This document shows, in pieces, positions 1 to 10,040 of a DNA stretch of 64,000 bases. Each line of letters begins with the position of its first letter. Within the stretch, counting starts at the first letter, position 1. The notes below the pieces were generated by a model. It did not search any database. It was given only the letters and a program-made list of their open reading frames with translations, and was not told where the DNA came from. Both the position numbers and the translations under genes were made by a program. The DNA is from Amoebophrya sp. A120 (lineage: Eukaryota; Sar; Dinophyceae; Syndiniales; Amoebophryaceae). The DNA lies in NCBI GenBank assembly GCA_905178155.1, contig CAJINV010000004.1, positions 814,629 to 878,628 on the forward strand, given 5' to 3'.

Positions 1-551
1 TGAATAATGGAGTTCCAGGGCACCAGGGATCCCTCCGGGTCGCGGTCCTCTATATCGGGGCTCAATCGGTACCCAAGACCCTCCGTGTCCTGTCTTCCTG
101 TGTTCTCGATCAGAAAATAAGTCGCCGCAGGAGCTGCAGTAGAGGAAGATGAACCAAAATTCCTATCCGCCGCGTAACAAATGTCCTGCAGCAGTCCGTT
201 GTTCGCGGACAGCTGCTCGGGTGACAGCCAGTAGTATGCGTAGCAATTATCGGCTTGTTGTTGTGCGACTACTTGTTGTGCGTTTTGAAGTTCCTGATCT
301 CCAAAAATGTCGGCACTCGCATTAGCGGACATGTTCCCCGCCTGCTGGTGTCTCGACAAGAACGCATTTTGACGCTTCACACGTACCCATCGCCAGCCGG
401 CACGGAAGAGGGCGGAGATCTGCGATATTTTGTTGTCGCCCGGGGTAGTTCTACCTGCGCGGTTTCGTGGCTGAGCGCTGGTGCCGGGAGGAGCTGGTTC
501 ACGCAGCCCAGCAGCGTTCTTGGAAGATGATACGCGTTCGGACGACATCAT
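1..551 (-). CDS. Hypothetical protein, 3' end cut by window edge
   Basis: An open frame starts at an ATG-ATG pair (first ATG at 551) and runs off the left edge with no stop, giving at least 183 codons. The product begins MMSSERVSSSKNAAG. It has a Ser/Pro-rich, basic N-terminus, then a more ordered part with an aromatic patch (CYAYYWLSPEQL near residue 115) and an acidic end (residues about 160-180). No domain was recognised and no signal peptide or membrane segment is visible. The codon use and the absence of stops over 551 bases support a real gene. The strand agrees with all other genes here. The C-terminus lies outside the window. Confidence 0.5.
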   Translation of the reverse strand, partial: MMSSERVSSSKNAAGLREPAPPGTSAQPRNRAGRTTPGDNKISQISALFRAGWRWVRVKRQNAFLSRHQQAGNMSANASADIFGDQELQNAQQVVAQQQADNCYAYYWLSPEQLSANNGLLQDICYAADRNFGSSSSTAAPAATYFLIENTGRQDTEGLGYRLSPDIEDRDPEGSLVPWNSII

Positions 552-2390
552 AGGCATAGCTTTCTCAGTTTTGTGGAAATAGTCAGATTTTCACTCTTTG
601 TTTTATTGTGCGGGATTTTTTTGGTATTGATTGCAGCTAACGATTATAACATCATAACACGGGTGTTCAGAATCTTCCGTAATAGGGAGGCCGCAAAAAT
701 AAAGACTTGGGCTACACGTACGCCTAGCTACGTACAAAAATATAGAATGCTCATGGGTTGATGTTGATTTTCATCTCGTCATTTGAACTATCCTACGATA
801 GTGGACTGGCCACATTCAACATTGGTGAGGTTCCATAAAGCCACGCACTTTGTAGCCATAACGACGGTAAAGGACGAAGGTACAACAACTACGCAAAAAG
901 TCTAAGCTATACATACTCGGGAAACCAAAAAAATCAAAATGCCCTACATACCACCAGGCTAAAAAAAATATCAATGTACCACCAGAGCCTCCCAGAGCAC
1001 CGGAGCTACTTGATCTTCTGGCATGTAAGTAATTTGAACAATAGACCACCTCGTTCGTTTATCACTTGTAATTATACAAGAGGTGAACACGCTCCACACG
1101 TATCACTTGTAATTATCATCGAAGAAAAGTTCTTACTCTTACTGCTTGGATCGATTCGGAATCGTCTTCCCCATGGACGAAGATCCTTCTTCGGTAGATC
1201 CGAAAGAGCTTCATCTTTCAGGAGCCTCCACCTGAGGCGGCCGTGATCGGATCTTGCACGGGTCTTTTTACAACGGAGCTTGCATGCTGCACGAAGTCAT
1301 CTGACGCGAACCAGATGGAATCAGAGATCTCGTTCGTCCCTCCTAGCGATGTGCTGCCAACGAGAACCCGAGCGAAGAACTCCACCTTTCACACCACAGT
1401 TAAAATTTCATCGTCTGGGCCGTCACAACTGCGCAAGAAGTAGCACGAGAACGATGAAGTTGAAGACTCGGAGCTTCCTGCCAGTAGCATGATCTCCGAC
1501 TAGACGTTGAAGCTCCAACTAGTTGTAATTGTAAAAAAATGTGTTCTCGTTCTCGTTGTAGTTGTACTTCTACTATTTTCTATAATTTCATCTGCTGTTG
1601 ATTAGAAATAGCTCTACTTTGTGGTATACTGCGTCCTCTGGCGTGATACTTATACCAGAACTTGAACTTCAACTTCAACCTCTTCGATAGCGATGATTTG
1701 TCCACCCGCCGTTGACGCACGCCTCTTACTTTGGGCGGCGCCGGATACTATCGTGAGCGGCAAAGAAAAGGAGAGTCGATAGCGATAGATCATCGTCAGT
1801 CATCTGTCTTCTGCTCCTTGCTTCTAAGTACGACATAAGTACTCGCATCCTTCACATTCGGTCGTGGATCGTCAGTGTAGTTCTTCGTGTGCAAGACAAC
1901 TTTTCCTTTCACGAATGACGCGTTTTGATTTTGTAACGCCGCTTCGGCTCGGGCTCCAGGTTTCATCCTTCACTATTTTTTACAACTTCAACTTGTTCCG
2001 GCACAGCTCTGCTCTCACACCCCCCAGTCTCCGAGATATTAAGGAGCGCAAGCGCATCAACTGCTCCCCCTCGTCCCACTCATTAGCAGTGATCGCGAAA
2101 TAAGCAATGCCACAAATCATGTTACGTCCGGCACATGAGTCATTTTATTTTTTCTGTCATTGACTTTGACAAAAAAAATTTTCATCAAATCCGCAGGTGA
2201 AGATTGTATTAGTATTGCTCCTTCGACGTCGTCGTGCTAATGTGACAATGAATGCGTGTCATCAACGTCATGCAAAGAGTAGGTACAAGAAAAGGAAAAT
2301 CTACTGTGCATGAAAAACAAAAGTATTAATGCTTCAAATGCAATAATGTCAATGTGGGAGAAAGGGGCGAGTAGCTGAGCAGCACGACTC
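552..2390. other. Stretch with no supported gene
   Basis: Only short overlapping open frames are present, on both strands. The best is a 62-codon plus-strand frame at 573-761 with a hydrophobic N-terminus, but nothing else supports it. The stretch lies between two minus-strand genes and probably holds the promoter of the left-edge gene and the 3' region or exons of an unresolved one. Confidence 0.4.
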
Positions 2391-3110
2391 TCATAAAAGA
2401 AACGCCTTATAGTTTTTCAATATGTCCTCGCTGGAGACGTCCACAACCACATTCCCGTTCCGGGGGGGAGGGGTACTTTGGGTGCCATCAGTAGATCGCC
2501 TCGCCGCGCCTGTTGTACTGCTATCACTAGAGGAGCTGCTTGTTCTTTCTTCTATTTGATAAACCTCGAAGAGGCCGTCGTTCGTGGCTTGAGTCACCAC
2601 GGCAGATGTTGCTGCTGCCCCACTCACCTCGCCCTGCGCCTGCGGACCCCCCTGCGCCCCGTCTTTCTGGATCTTCTGGCTCATCTGGGTGATCTGTTCC
2701 CCCAGGCCATCCAGCAACGACTGGAGGAATCGCCCTGGCCCGTTCCCTACCCCTTCGTCTGTTTCTAGAGGCAGTTCGGGCAGTTGCTGCTGTTCCTCCG
2801 CCGCGTCGCCCGAGGTGAAGACCAACTTGCGGACCAGAAATGCTGCAGCTCTCATGGCGCGTTTCTTGACATTCTTTGTCACGCCCCCCGGTGCCGAGGG
2901 TTGTGCACCAGATGCTGACGCTTTTGCTTTAGCTTTTGCGGCCGCGGCTTTTCGGTTTTTCTTCACTGCATCCAGCTGCACAATCGTCGCGGTGATCTCC
3001 CCCAGTCTCTTCTTGGTTCCGGATGAAACGTTGGCGGCTACCATGTGGGGGCGCGCTATATGCAAGGAAATCTTCGCCACGTCGCACCACTTGTTCCCAC
3101 TACGAATCAT
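2391..3110 (-). CDS. Hypothetical Ala/Lys-rich protein
   Basis: The open frame runs from ATG at 3110 to a stop at 2391, about 239 codons. It may start further upstream: the frame stays open for three codons before the ATG, and an acceptor-like CTGCAG precedes it. The sequence has an N-terminal ordered part, a Lys/Ala-rich tract (AAAAKAKAKASA, about residue 55), a central segment with QMSQKIQKDG, and a Ser-rich region before the end. No family was recognised. The absence of stops over 700 bases and the strand support coding. Function is unknown. Confidence 0.45.
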   Translation of the reverse strand: MIRSGNKWCDVAKISLHIARPHMVAANVSSGTKKRLGEITATIVQLDAVKKNRKAAAAKAKAKASASGAQPSAPGGVTKNVKKRAMRAAAFLVRKLVFTSGDAAEEQQQLPELPLETDEGVGNGPGRFLQSLLDGLGEQITQMSQKIQKDGAQGGPQAQGEVSGAAATSAVVTQATNDGLFEVYQIEERTSSSSSDSSTTGAARRSTDGTQSTPPPRNGNVVVDVSSEDILKNYKAFLL

Positions 3111-3119
3111 CACGACCAA

Positions 3120-3979
3120 GAAGCTGCAGCACCACGCAATGTTTCAAAAACAACAACAAGAAAACTACTGGGCCTTATTTGGAGGCGCTCAATTTGAGCG
3201 GTGTTTTTCACGTTTTGAGCGTGCGAAACTGCAGAAGCTGGGCACCAGGAACGCTCCAGGAGTAGAGGAAATTCGGCGGCGTAGACCTCGACTTGGCCCT
3301 CGCGCTAGAGAGGGGACGGGCGCCGCGACCGGACGAAATAAAAGATGCCAAATATCGCCCCCGCCCGGGCATAGATACCGAGGGCGCCTGTGTTTTCTTG
3401 TCAGTCCTGGGCCGACGAGCGGCACACGGCCCGACCACCAAGCAAAAATTTCCAGTTTCAATAATGAATTAACTTGGCTGCCTCGCCACTGATCCAAAAA
3501 GAAACTAACACAACCAGGAAGAGGCCGCGCAACACATTCAGATGGTCCAGAAATTGGCGCAGGCGCTGCTTTTGAGTTGCGCGTGGTTTTTTTTTCGGGT
3601 CGCCGTGCTCTCGCTCTCGCGCGAAACGTCGCGCCGCGCGCCGACAATGGCGACCAGCGGGAGGCCTGCAGAAAACAAACTTGGCAGTTTTTGACGGACG
3701 AACCAGAAAAAGCTTCCCCCGAGGGCATGGCGGCCGATATATTTTCTCTTTCGTCCCCGAATCGGATGCGTATAGGGCTACGCAATTTTTCTGCTGATCA
3801 CCCTAGTGCACCTTCTGCGCTGCCTGGCGCCTCCCGACGATTTCTAAACCCTCTTTAGGAGGAGCCTAAATCAAAATCCTTTTCAAAAAAGATAATCTGT
3901 CTGGCGTGGTCACTTGTGATGCTTAATCATGCATGGCCGCGAACGACCCCAGCAACTACCCTCGTGATCTTTTTCTTTT
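3120..3979. other. GC-rich stretch without a supported gene
   Basis: Overlapping open frames occur on both strands here (for example minus 3189-3785 and plus 2689-3492). They read as Arg/Pro/Ala-rich, as expected from GC-rich non-coding DNA. I see no motif, no good start and no repeat. Confidence 0.35.
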
Positions 3980-4790
3980 CTACAGCTGTTCACCCGCTGC
4001 AGGCCCGATACAAACTAAAGTACAACCTACAACTACTGTAGCGCCGGCTTTGGCCTTGATGAGGGTAATAGTGTGCAAATGCGCGAAAAAGAAGCACATT
4101 TGATACGGTGCGAGGTGGAATTTTTTGAGGTTCTCCATGGTGGTTTTAACACCCATCAAAAAAATGAGATGCGCTACAGCACGCTTGCAATCCGGTGCAG
4201 AGAGAAGTCCGAGCGCCATTTCGTCAAAGTCCACCGTGGCTCCTGGTTTTTTCTGGGATCCGGCCCTCTGCTCGTCGACGTCGTTGCTGATCCAATCCAG
4301 GTCGAGTAAAAAACGCTATCAAATGCAAATATGTCTGGGTCTGGAACAAGGTTGCAAGTTGTGACGCGTCCTGTGGATCACACAAAAATCTGTTTTCGTC
4401 TTGTGAGATCTTCACCAAAAGATGCCCACTTTTGACCAACATGAGAGGGAGTTTCTCGTGCAGGATGCAACATAGTCATAGGCATGTATGATAGAGACTT
4501 CGCAGAATCTGTCATGCTAGGTCCTCCATTCCAGACCGCGTAGGGCATGGAAATTATGCATCGTGACAAGTTTGCAGCGCATTCTTCCAGACCCAGGCAT
4601 ATTTGCAATGCACAAGCGCACGTCTTTCGCACCTTCCACACTGTTGAAGCGGGTACCTTCGTCTGGCCCACGCACGTCGGTCGGCCCAGCGAGATGAAAC
4701 TCTTTTAACGCTGCCGAAAAGATACTGTGGTCGCTAATTTCCAAAAAGTCAGCGACATTGCCGATAGGATAAAGGGAAAAACATGCACAG
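3980..4790 (-). CDS. Hypothetical protein, two exons split by an introner
   Basis: Two coding blocks are joined across the introner at 4317-4614. The upstream exon (about 4790 down to 4615) includes GNVADFLEISDHSIF and ends ...EGAKDVR. The downstream exon (4311 to the TAG at 3980) continues FLLDLDWISNDVDEQ and ends ...VCIGPAAGEQL. Joining after one copy of the imperfect 5-bp repeat (GCGCT/GCGTT on the coding strand) keeps one frame, which is the main evidence for the model. The 5' end is unresolved. Further upstream exons may exist, for example a coding-like minus frame at about 5255-5150 starting VDKYDESAEEARLW after an acceptor-like CATAG. No domain was recognised. Confidence 0.45.
4317..4614. 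mobile_element. Introner element (TATCAAATG family), partly decayed
   Basis: The left end reads TATCAAATGCAAATATGTCT and goes on with GGGTCTGGAA. The right end is the imperfect reverse complement (CTTCCAGACCCAGGCATATT, then TGCAATGCACA). Flanking repeats are AACGC (4312-4316) and AGCGC (4615-4619), four of five identical. The interior shares CATGAGAGGGAGTTTCTCGT-like and CAGAATCTGTCATGCTAGG-like blocks with the introner at 47760-48020. Removing it joins two open frames in phase. The mismatched ends suggest an older insertion than those in the exchanger gene. Confidence 0.75.
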
Positions 4791-5255
4791 TAAGTCAATA
4801 TGCACCCACACCAGCACCGGAAAACGTCCTGTATTCAACCACGTCTGCCTCTGCGGAAAATCCAGTACTGTGGCATTTCTCGTCAATAATTTCCAAAATC
4901 TTCTAATTCAGCCAGCGACCTCAATTTGTAAATTATGGATACCGATAACTTGATATACAAATGTTGCTGCCGCGAACGAAGATATCGATAAGTAGCAATG
5001 CGAAGGACTATCTTAGGTTCGGTGAGGAGGACACGACATATCAATCTTCATCCGATATCAAAATGCAGAGCTAGAGAAAGCGCCTCAGCATCCGCAAGAG
5101 CCGAGTTGTACGGATGCTGCCAAGAGCAAGACTCCAACAAAAAACGACAAATGCAAATAGTGAGCAGCTCTGCGTGGTTTTTCGTGTCGCTGCGGGCGCC
5201 GCACTTGCACTCCATAAACGGGCTTCCTCAGCACTTTCATCGTACTTATCTACCT

Positions 5256-5650
5256 ATGCATTCCAAATACGTTGCCTGGGTGTGGACGAACCTTGCAACT
5301 CGTCAAAAGTTGCAAGATAGATTGCAGACCGATAGTACTTCAGCAGAACAAGGAAGTTCGAGCTGCTTGCAAGATTCCTCACTCAGCAGCGCAAGTTGCG
5401 CCGCTGCGTCTGATAAAGAAGTAGAAAAAGACACGTCTTGGACTGCAAGAAAATAGCGTGCGCCCTCTGAATCCCGATAAAGAGGGTGTCTCTCATGCAG
5501 CTGCAGGCTAGGCACGGAAAAGCCTCCGCGAATCTTGTCAGCACGCTCTGCGTGCATTCCAGACCTTCGCGCTGGTCCAAAGGATGCATGCAAATTCATC
5601 TGCATTCTTTTTCTTCCAATCCTAAACAGATTTGCAAGCGATAGCGTTCC
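5256..5650. mobile_element. Degenerate introner relic
   Basis: The left end (TATGCATTCCAAATACGTTG, then CCTGGGTGTGGACGAACC) and right end (TCTTCCAATCCTAAACAGAT, then TTGCAAGCGATA) align with eroded copies of the TATCAAATGCAAATATGTCTGG terminus. The interior keeps CATGCAGCTGCAGG and GTGCATTCCAGACCT blocks like those of intact copies. No target-site duplication remains. The assignment is by eye and tentative. Confidence 0.4.
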
Positions 5651-5932
5651 TATTGTCTTCGGGACAAGCTGCCGACTCAAAACGCCACAGGCGATAGAGT
5701 TAAATACCTTTGTTGTTTTTGTATAAAAGTAGTTTCTGTTCTATTGGGTTGGAGATCACGCATAGTGGTCATACATTTACATACTAGACATAAAGAACTG
5801 GCGCTCCTGTTGGAGATGAATAGTTTGGAATATTAGTATTAAAATATCGACGACACCTCCACGCACGTCGCGGTCGTTCACGAAAGAGGAAGAAAAAAAA
5901 GTAGAAAATAATAATAAGGTAAAGGTGTAGAT

Positions 5933-6075
5933 TGGGTACCCACGGATTGGGTACCCACTTTGGATTGGGTACCCACTTTGAAAAAGGTACTCATTTTGGA
6001 AACAGGTACCCACTGGGAAATAGGTACCCAGAGGGAGTCGGGTACTCAGTATGATTGTATGATTTGGGTACCCGG
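5933..6075. repeat. Short tandem array with GGGTACC cores
   Basis: About seven degenerate units of roughly 18-21 bases carry GGTACCCA or GGTACTCA (for example GGATTGGGTACCCACTTT), giving a run of KpnI-like sites. The array sits in a stretch (5690-6516) where I see no gene. A similar GTACCCT motif recurs in the array at 33078-33400. Confidence 0.75.
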
Positions 6076-6516
6076 TGGCGTGGAAGCGAAATTGGTTCCC
6101 GTCCCCGTCCAGAACGCGCATGACACACCCGCGAAATTCAAAAATTTTATTTTTATGGTGTCCGTAAGCTAGTCGCAACACAGAGCCTTGCTGTATTTAA
6201 CAAGGTTGTTTGTATTCGCATCACAAATCCGCGAAAATTGAAAATTTTATTTTGGTACCGAGCTTCCCTCGTGCAGTTCAGCGCCGCCCCTTGCGATTAC
6301 TATATGCATCTTTAAACACGAAACCATCGCTCACTGGTTTTTTTATCGCGGATCAAAGAGATAAACTACATATTAAAAGGAATTGATGTTGATTCCGCTG
6401 GCAAACAACACTCGATGTGGCTTGCTGCATAATGGCATCCTCGCATCGGCATAGATACATCAAGACATCCTCAGCTGCCTAGTAGTAAACCTAGAGCGAT
6501 GATTCAGTCATTTCAC
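6076..6516. other. Stretch with no supported gene
   Basis: AT-richer sequence with no long frame, no recognisable repeat and no RNA gene. It is the likely 3' flank of the minus-strand hypothetical gene that ends at 6517. Confidence 0.4.
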
Positions 6517-6909
6517 TCAATAGGATTCCGCACTCTTCGATTGGCCAGAGGCAGAAGCGGAGAAGCTACACGCGTGTAATGCTGCAGCACTTAGGTGCGT
6601 CCATCTTATTGCACCGTGCTCTGGTTTTTCCTTACTCGTTCTGCCCCGCCGCGCTGCGAGGGACTCCCGAAAGGAGATGAGCCTCGGCAGTCGTGAGAGG
6701 AGTCCCTGATGCTTGTCTTGTTCGCTTTCCTCCATGGCCTTGAAAAGCACAGCGCCGTGAAAGAGGTCCGAAGCTAAGAGTGACAGCTCGTCTTGGCGCC
6801 AACCTGGAGGGTAGTAGTCATCTACCGAAAGTCCAACGCCCTCGGCCACCACCTTGCTTGCCGTTTTTCGTTCCTGGGGCTGGGAGGACCCAAAAAGAAA
6901 TGTGCTCAT
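6517..6909 (-). CDS. Hypothetical protein or 3' exon
   Basis: A frame of about 130 codons runs from an ATG at 6909 (MSTFLFGSSQPQERK) to a stop at 6517. Its features are VVAEGVGLSVDDYYPPGWRQ, an acidic/helical middle (SEQDKHQGLLSRLPR) and a Ser-rich tail. The frame is open for five codons upstream of the ATG, so it could be a 3' exon of the gene represented by 7188-7475 or 8054-9070. No family was recognised. Confidence 0.35.
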   Translation of the reverse strand: MSTFLFGSSQPQERKTASKVVAEGVGLSVDDYYPPGWRQDELSLLASDLFHGAVLFKAMEESEQDKHQGLLSRLPRLISFRESLAARRGRTSKEKPEHGAIRWTHLSAAALHACSFSASASGQSKSAESY

Positions 6910-7187
6910 CACTTTATCGCGCACTCAGGTGGACTTACAACGCCAACTGTTACAGGGCCAATGTTTCAACATCCCAGCCAGATAGTCATACGATGACGCA
7001 ATGCAACGGATGAAAACGCAAGCACTAGACTAACTCCTGTCCCGTCGACATTGATCGCAGATACGCATCAGCATCACAAGTCGAAATCTAAAAAATTTCT
7101 GAACTCGTGCGAGGACAGGAGAACTGCATCATGAAGAACTTGAACGCACGTTGTCGGGACAAATGATCAGAATGACAACTATTACTT

Positions 7188-7475
7188 TCATCCTATTATT
7201 TGTTCGTAACACTTGAGATTGCAAGAACACCTGAGCACGCTGTAAACTTTACTAACCCGCCTCCCCACCTTCCTCACTTGTTCGCCCCCCGACGCCGGAA
7301 CAAGGACTCCGATGTATGCATCAGCGACCTGGGCCATGCCGTTTAGAAGGGCAGGCGCCAAGCTCTTGGCCGCTGCCTGTGCGTCTTCGTTGCTTTGTTG
7401 GACAGTTGTCTCCCCCGCTTTAAACCGGATCAAAGTGTCACCAAGAGTTTTGACGATCGGAATGGCGGGTCCCAT
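7188..7475 (-). CDS. Small hypothetical protein or exon
   Basis: A 95-codon frame starts at ATG 7475 (MGPAIPIVKTLGDTLIRF) and stops at 7188. It is mostly amphipathic helix with an Ala/Gln-rich centre (NEDAQAAAKSLAPALLNG) and a Cys-containing end (RCSCNLKCYEQIIG). A TGA lies in frame five codons before the ATG, so either this ATG is a true start or the exon joins upstream sequence through a splice I cannot place. A small introner lies just upstream. Function is unknown. Confidence 0.4.
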   Translation of the reverse strand: MGPAIPIVKTLGDTLIRFKAGETTVQQSNEDAQAAAKSLAPALLNGMAQVADAYIGVLVPASGGEQVRKVGRRVSKVYSVLRCSCNLKCYEQIIG

Positions 7476-7498
7476 GAGTATGGTAAGTCAGGGGGAGT

Positions 7499-7638
7499 CA
7501 TCCAGGAAAAAACACCCATCCCCATCCATTTTGGTTTTCTGTATGACTACACACACTTGACTTAAGTTAAAAATAAAATAAATGCATGTTTGTTGCATGA
7601 CAAATTCTTGGATAGGGATGGGTCTTTTTCTGTGGATA
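7499..7638. mobile_element. Small introner element (CCCATCCC core)
   Basis: The left end CATCCAGGAAAAAACACCCA (then TCCCCATCC) is the inverted match of the right end (GGATAGGGATGGGTCTTTTT, then CTGTGGATA). Both sides are flanked by GGAGT (7494-7498 and 7639-7643), a perfect 5-bp duplication. At 140 bases it is the shortest element found here. It resembles the hybrid element at 47397-47684. Which coding frame it interrupts is unresolved. Confidence 0.75.
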
Positions 7639-7711
7639 GGAGTGGAAAGCGAAACAATGGAATCACGAATTATCTGCGCTAAAGCATAAATCGCCAGAGG
7701 ACGTAAACTAT

Positions 7712-8053
7712 CTGCATTTTTGCAGGGGGAGCTGCAACCGAGGCCGAGTTGAGGAGTAGGTCTCGTCTACTTCCGAAGCGGCCGGAGGATAAGGAATGAC
7801 ACGAGCAGGACCGATAATCTTCTTGTTGCTCTCACTCTGGTGTTGATCTAAGCAGCAAACAAGAATGCGCCAATTGGACTCGCTCTCGCCTCAACGTTTC
7901 AAATTTATAAAAGAGAAGTTTGCCATTATACTCATATTACGCCGCTTCGAAATGCAAACGCTTGCTGGCCCTCCACGCACCACCACCAACTGGCATCCTT
8001 ATCCATATCCATTACCATTTGGCCTTGAAAATGCAAAAATGCAAGTTGTATCT
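7712..8053. mobile_element. Possible introner or intron
   Basis: The ends share inverted TGCATTTTTGCA (left CTGCATTTTTGCAG, right TGCAAAAATGCAAGTTG). ACTAT flanks the segment at 7707-7711 and 8054-8058. On the minus strand a GTAGATAC...AATGCAG intron could also be drawn with nearly the same limits. Both joins keep the upstream frame open (AINS then LRPLAIYALAQIIRD). The inverted repeat is short, so this is weaker than the others. Confidence 0.4.
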
Positions 8054-9070
8054 ACTATTGATTGCCATCCTAAGTTTGCCTTTCCATGTTCCCGATTTCC
8101 CCCCCGGCGTCTCCATAACCAGCCGGCGTAGCAGAAAGAGGTCAATCGGCAGGACCGGGCTGAGGTAGTAACTAGCAGCGGCTTCAAAGAGCAACGTGCA
8201 CAATCCCATAAGGTCGGTTGCTAGCTCCAAATACTGCGAAGCGAGTCCAGCGATTCGCTCCGCGTCAGGGCGGCCTAACCCTGCGCCCAGTTGTGTTCCG
8301 ACCGAAGAGGCGCCAGCCACTGCAACGTTGCCCCCTGCTGCTCCCGCAAGAAGCCGCGCCGTGTAGACGGCAAACTTCGACTGTGGTTGCGGGGCGCGGG
8401 TACCTGTCGCTAGATCGAATTGCTTTTGCACTTCTTTCTCCGCGAGCTTCGTTGTACCTCTCCAGCCTAGATATCTGAAACCTTCTCGAAATTTCTTGCT
8501 TCGCGGGTAAACTAGTGATGCACGCAATGAGCGAAACAAGTGACGCCTCTTTTCTTGGCGTGCAGGTGCAACGCGCGGTCGACCCTCTTGTTCATCTTGA
8601 AGATCATCTCGATCGCTGCTTTCTTCCTCCTCCTCCTCGTCCTCGGCGGTTTCGTCTATCCCTGTTGTTGATTCCCCAAGCGGCGTTACACCGTCGCGCT
8701 CCTTCCGAAACGGGTGAGCAAGCCCGAGAACAGCACCGACTCCCCACTTTCCAATTCCAATTCCTGTCTTGGACACTAGATTACAGCCAAAACCAATTAT
8801 ACCGTTAGCGCGCCTCGTCGGAGCAGCTGCTGGCGTGGGCGATGTCTCGGCTTGTGGGGCTGGACTGCTGCAACTCTTCTCTATGTGTTGCAAAGCCAGA
8901 TCGAGTCCTACCTTGGCTTTATCCCTGATTTCCTTCTCCTCGGCCCCAGCATTCGTTGCCAGGGCGTGCACGTACCCGTCAGCAACAACTTGCAGCCTTG
9001 TTTGCTCGCCCGAAGCAGGGGCCGTTCGTTTTTGTAAACTCGCTTGTTCATCTATGGAACGGTAAAGCAA
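8054..9070 (-). CDS. Hypothetical Gly/Ala-rich protein, internal exon(s)
   Basis: A frame of about 340 codons has no stop but also no clear ATG at its 5' end. An acceptor-like TTCCATAG lies near 9047, so the true start is probably in an upstream exon. Visible features in order are: a helical segment (EEKEIRDKAKVGLDLALQHI, about residue 45); a Gly-rich stretch GIIGFGCNLVSKTGIGIGKW; an acidic run EDEEEEEESSDRDD; a basic region; and a hydrophobic C-terminal part with GLCTLLFEAAASYYLSPVLP that may be membrane-associated. No family was recognised. The 3' end may continue through the elements at 7712-8053 and 7499-7638. Confidence 0.5.
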
Positions 9071-9479
9071 TTTTCTTCGAAGTAATTATGAAATTAGTTT
9101 TATAGTCTATAGACTAATCCGAACTTGACTCAAAGGCTGTAGACGAAAGTTCTGAGACCCTCAAACAGCATTAGAAATTGCGGCTCGACCTGCAGAAAAC
9201 CTGAAGCAAATCCCTAGGGCTTTTCAAACTAGTTCTTTTCCTATTTGCTAATACGCACGGCAGAGACTCAAAAGATGAAGGTCTAGCCGTAGGACACGAC
9301 CAAAAACCACGACAGACATGACGTCTGCCCACAAACTGAATCACCATGCTACTACGACAAAAGCTGAAGCGTTTCTGGGGCTCGAGCTCTAGAACTTTTC
9401 ATGTATCTGCCCGCTTTTTTTCGTAAAATGCATGCTACTGTGAAAATATTTGCGACAAATTCTACGGCTTAAGCTGTAG
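9071..9479. other. Stretch with no supported gene
   Basis: No open frame of note, no repeat and no RNA gene was seen. Base composition is ordinary compared with the GC-rich island that follows. It may contain the 5' exon of the hypothetical gene ending at 9070. Confidence 0.35.
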
Positions 9480-9695
9480 CGGTTCGGCACGATACACGAC
9501 AAGGAAGCCCCTAGGCGCTACAAAAATACCCCGAGCCCTGGACGCAGTGGCGCCCCTGCCCCCTCGCTCAGAAGGGAACCGCTTGCCCCCTTCAATATAA
9601 AAGCGCCCCTCGTCGCCCCCCGCGCGGTGCGCCCCGCTCCTGGTGGAACCTCTTGCCCCTGCGTGCTGGCGCCTGCCCCTTAGCCCTGGCAGTAT

Positions 9696-9776
9696 TTCTT
9701 ACTTGCCCTTTGCCGCAAAGGGCAAGTAAGAAGTTTGCAGTTAGGTCGAACCTAACGCAAAGGCTTTGCGTTAGGT
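9696..9776. repeat. Cluster of perfect inverted repeats
   Basis: TTCTTACTTGCCCTTTG (9696-9712) and its exact reverse complement (9716-9732) leave a three-base loop. Immediately after come GTTAGGT-CGA-ACCTAAC and CCTAACGCAAAG-G-CTTTGCGTTAGG, which overlap so that alternative hairpins compete. The cluster directly precedes the 19-bp array. Confidence 0.85.
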
Positions 9777-10040
9777 CTTGCCCCTCGCGGTGCATCTTGT
9801 CCCTCGCAGTACATCTTGCCCCCCGCAAGACATCTTGCCCCTCGCCGTACATCTTGCCCCTCGCAGTACATCTTGCCCCTCGCAGTACATCTTGCCCCTC
9901 GCAGTACATATTGCCCCTCGCAGTACATCTTGCCCCTCGCAGTACATCTTGCCCCTCGCAGTACATCTTGCCCCTCGCAGTGCATCTTGCCCCTCACAGT
10001 GCATCTTGCCCCTCGCAATACATCTTGTCCCTGCGCATAC
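9777..10040. repeat. Tandem array, 19-bp unit, about 13 copies
   Basis: The consensus unit is CTTGCCCCTCGCAGTACAT. Units 5 to 10 are almost identical; outer units carry substitutions (GTGCAT, AATACAT, AAGACAT), as expected from unequal exchange with homogenised centres. Because 19 is not a multiple of three, all phases stay open, producing spurious reading frames on both strands. Confidence 0.9.

Noticed and set aside
3189-3785. Minus-strand frame of 198 codons
   Set aside because: Arg/Pro/Ala-rich reading in GC-rich DNA with competing frames on both strands, with no motif.
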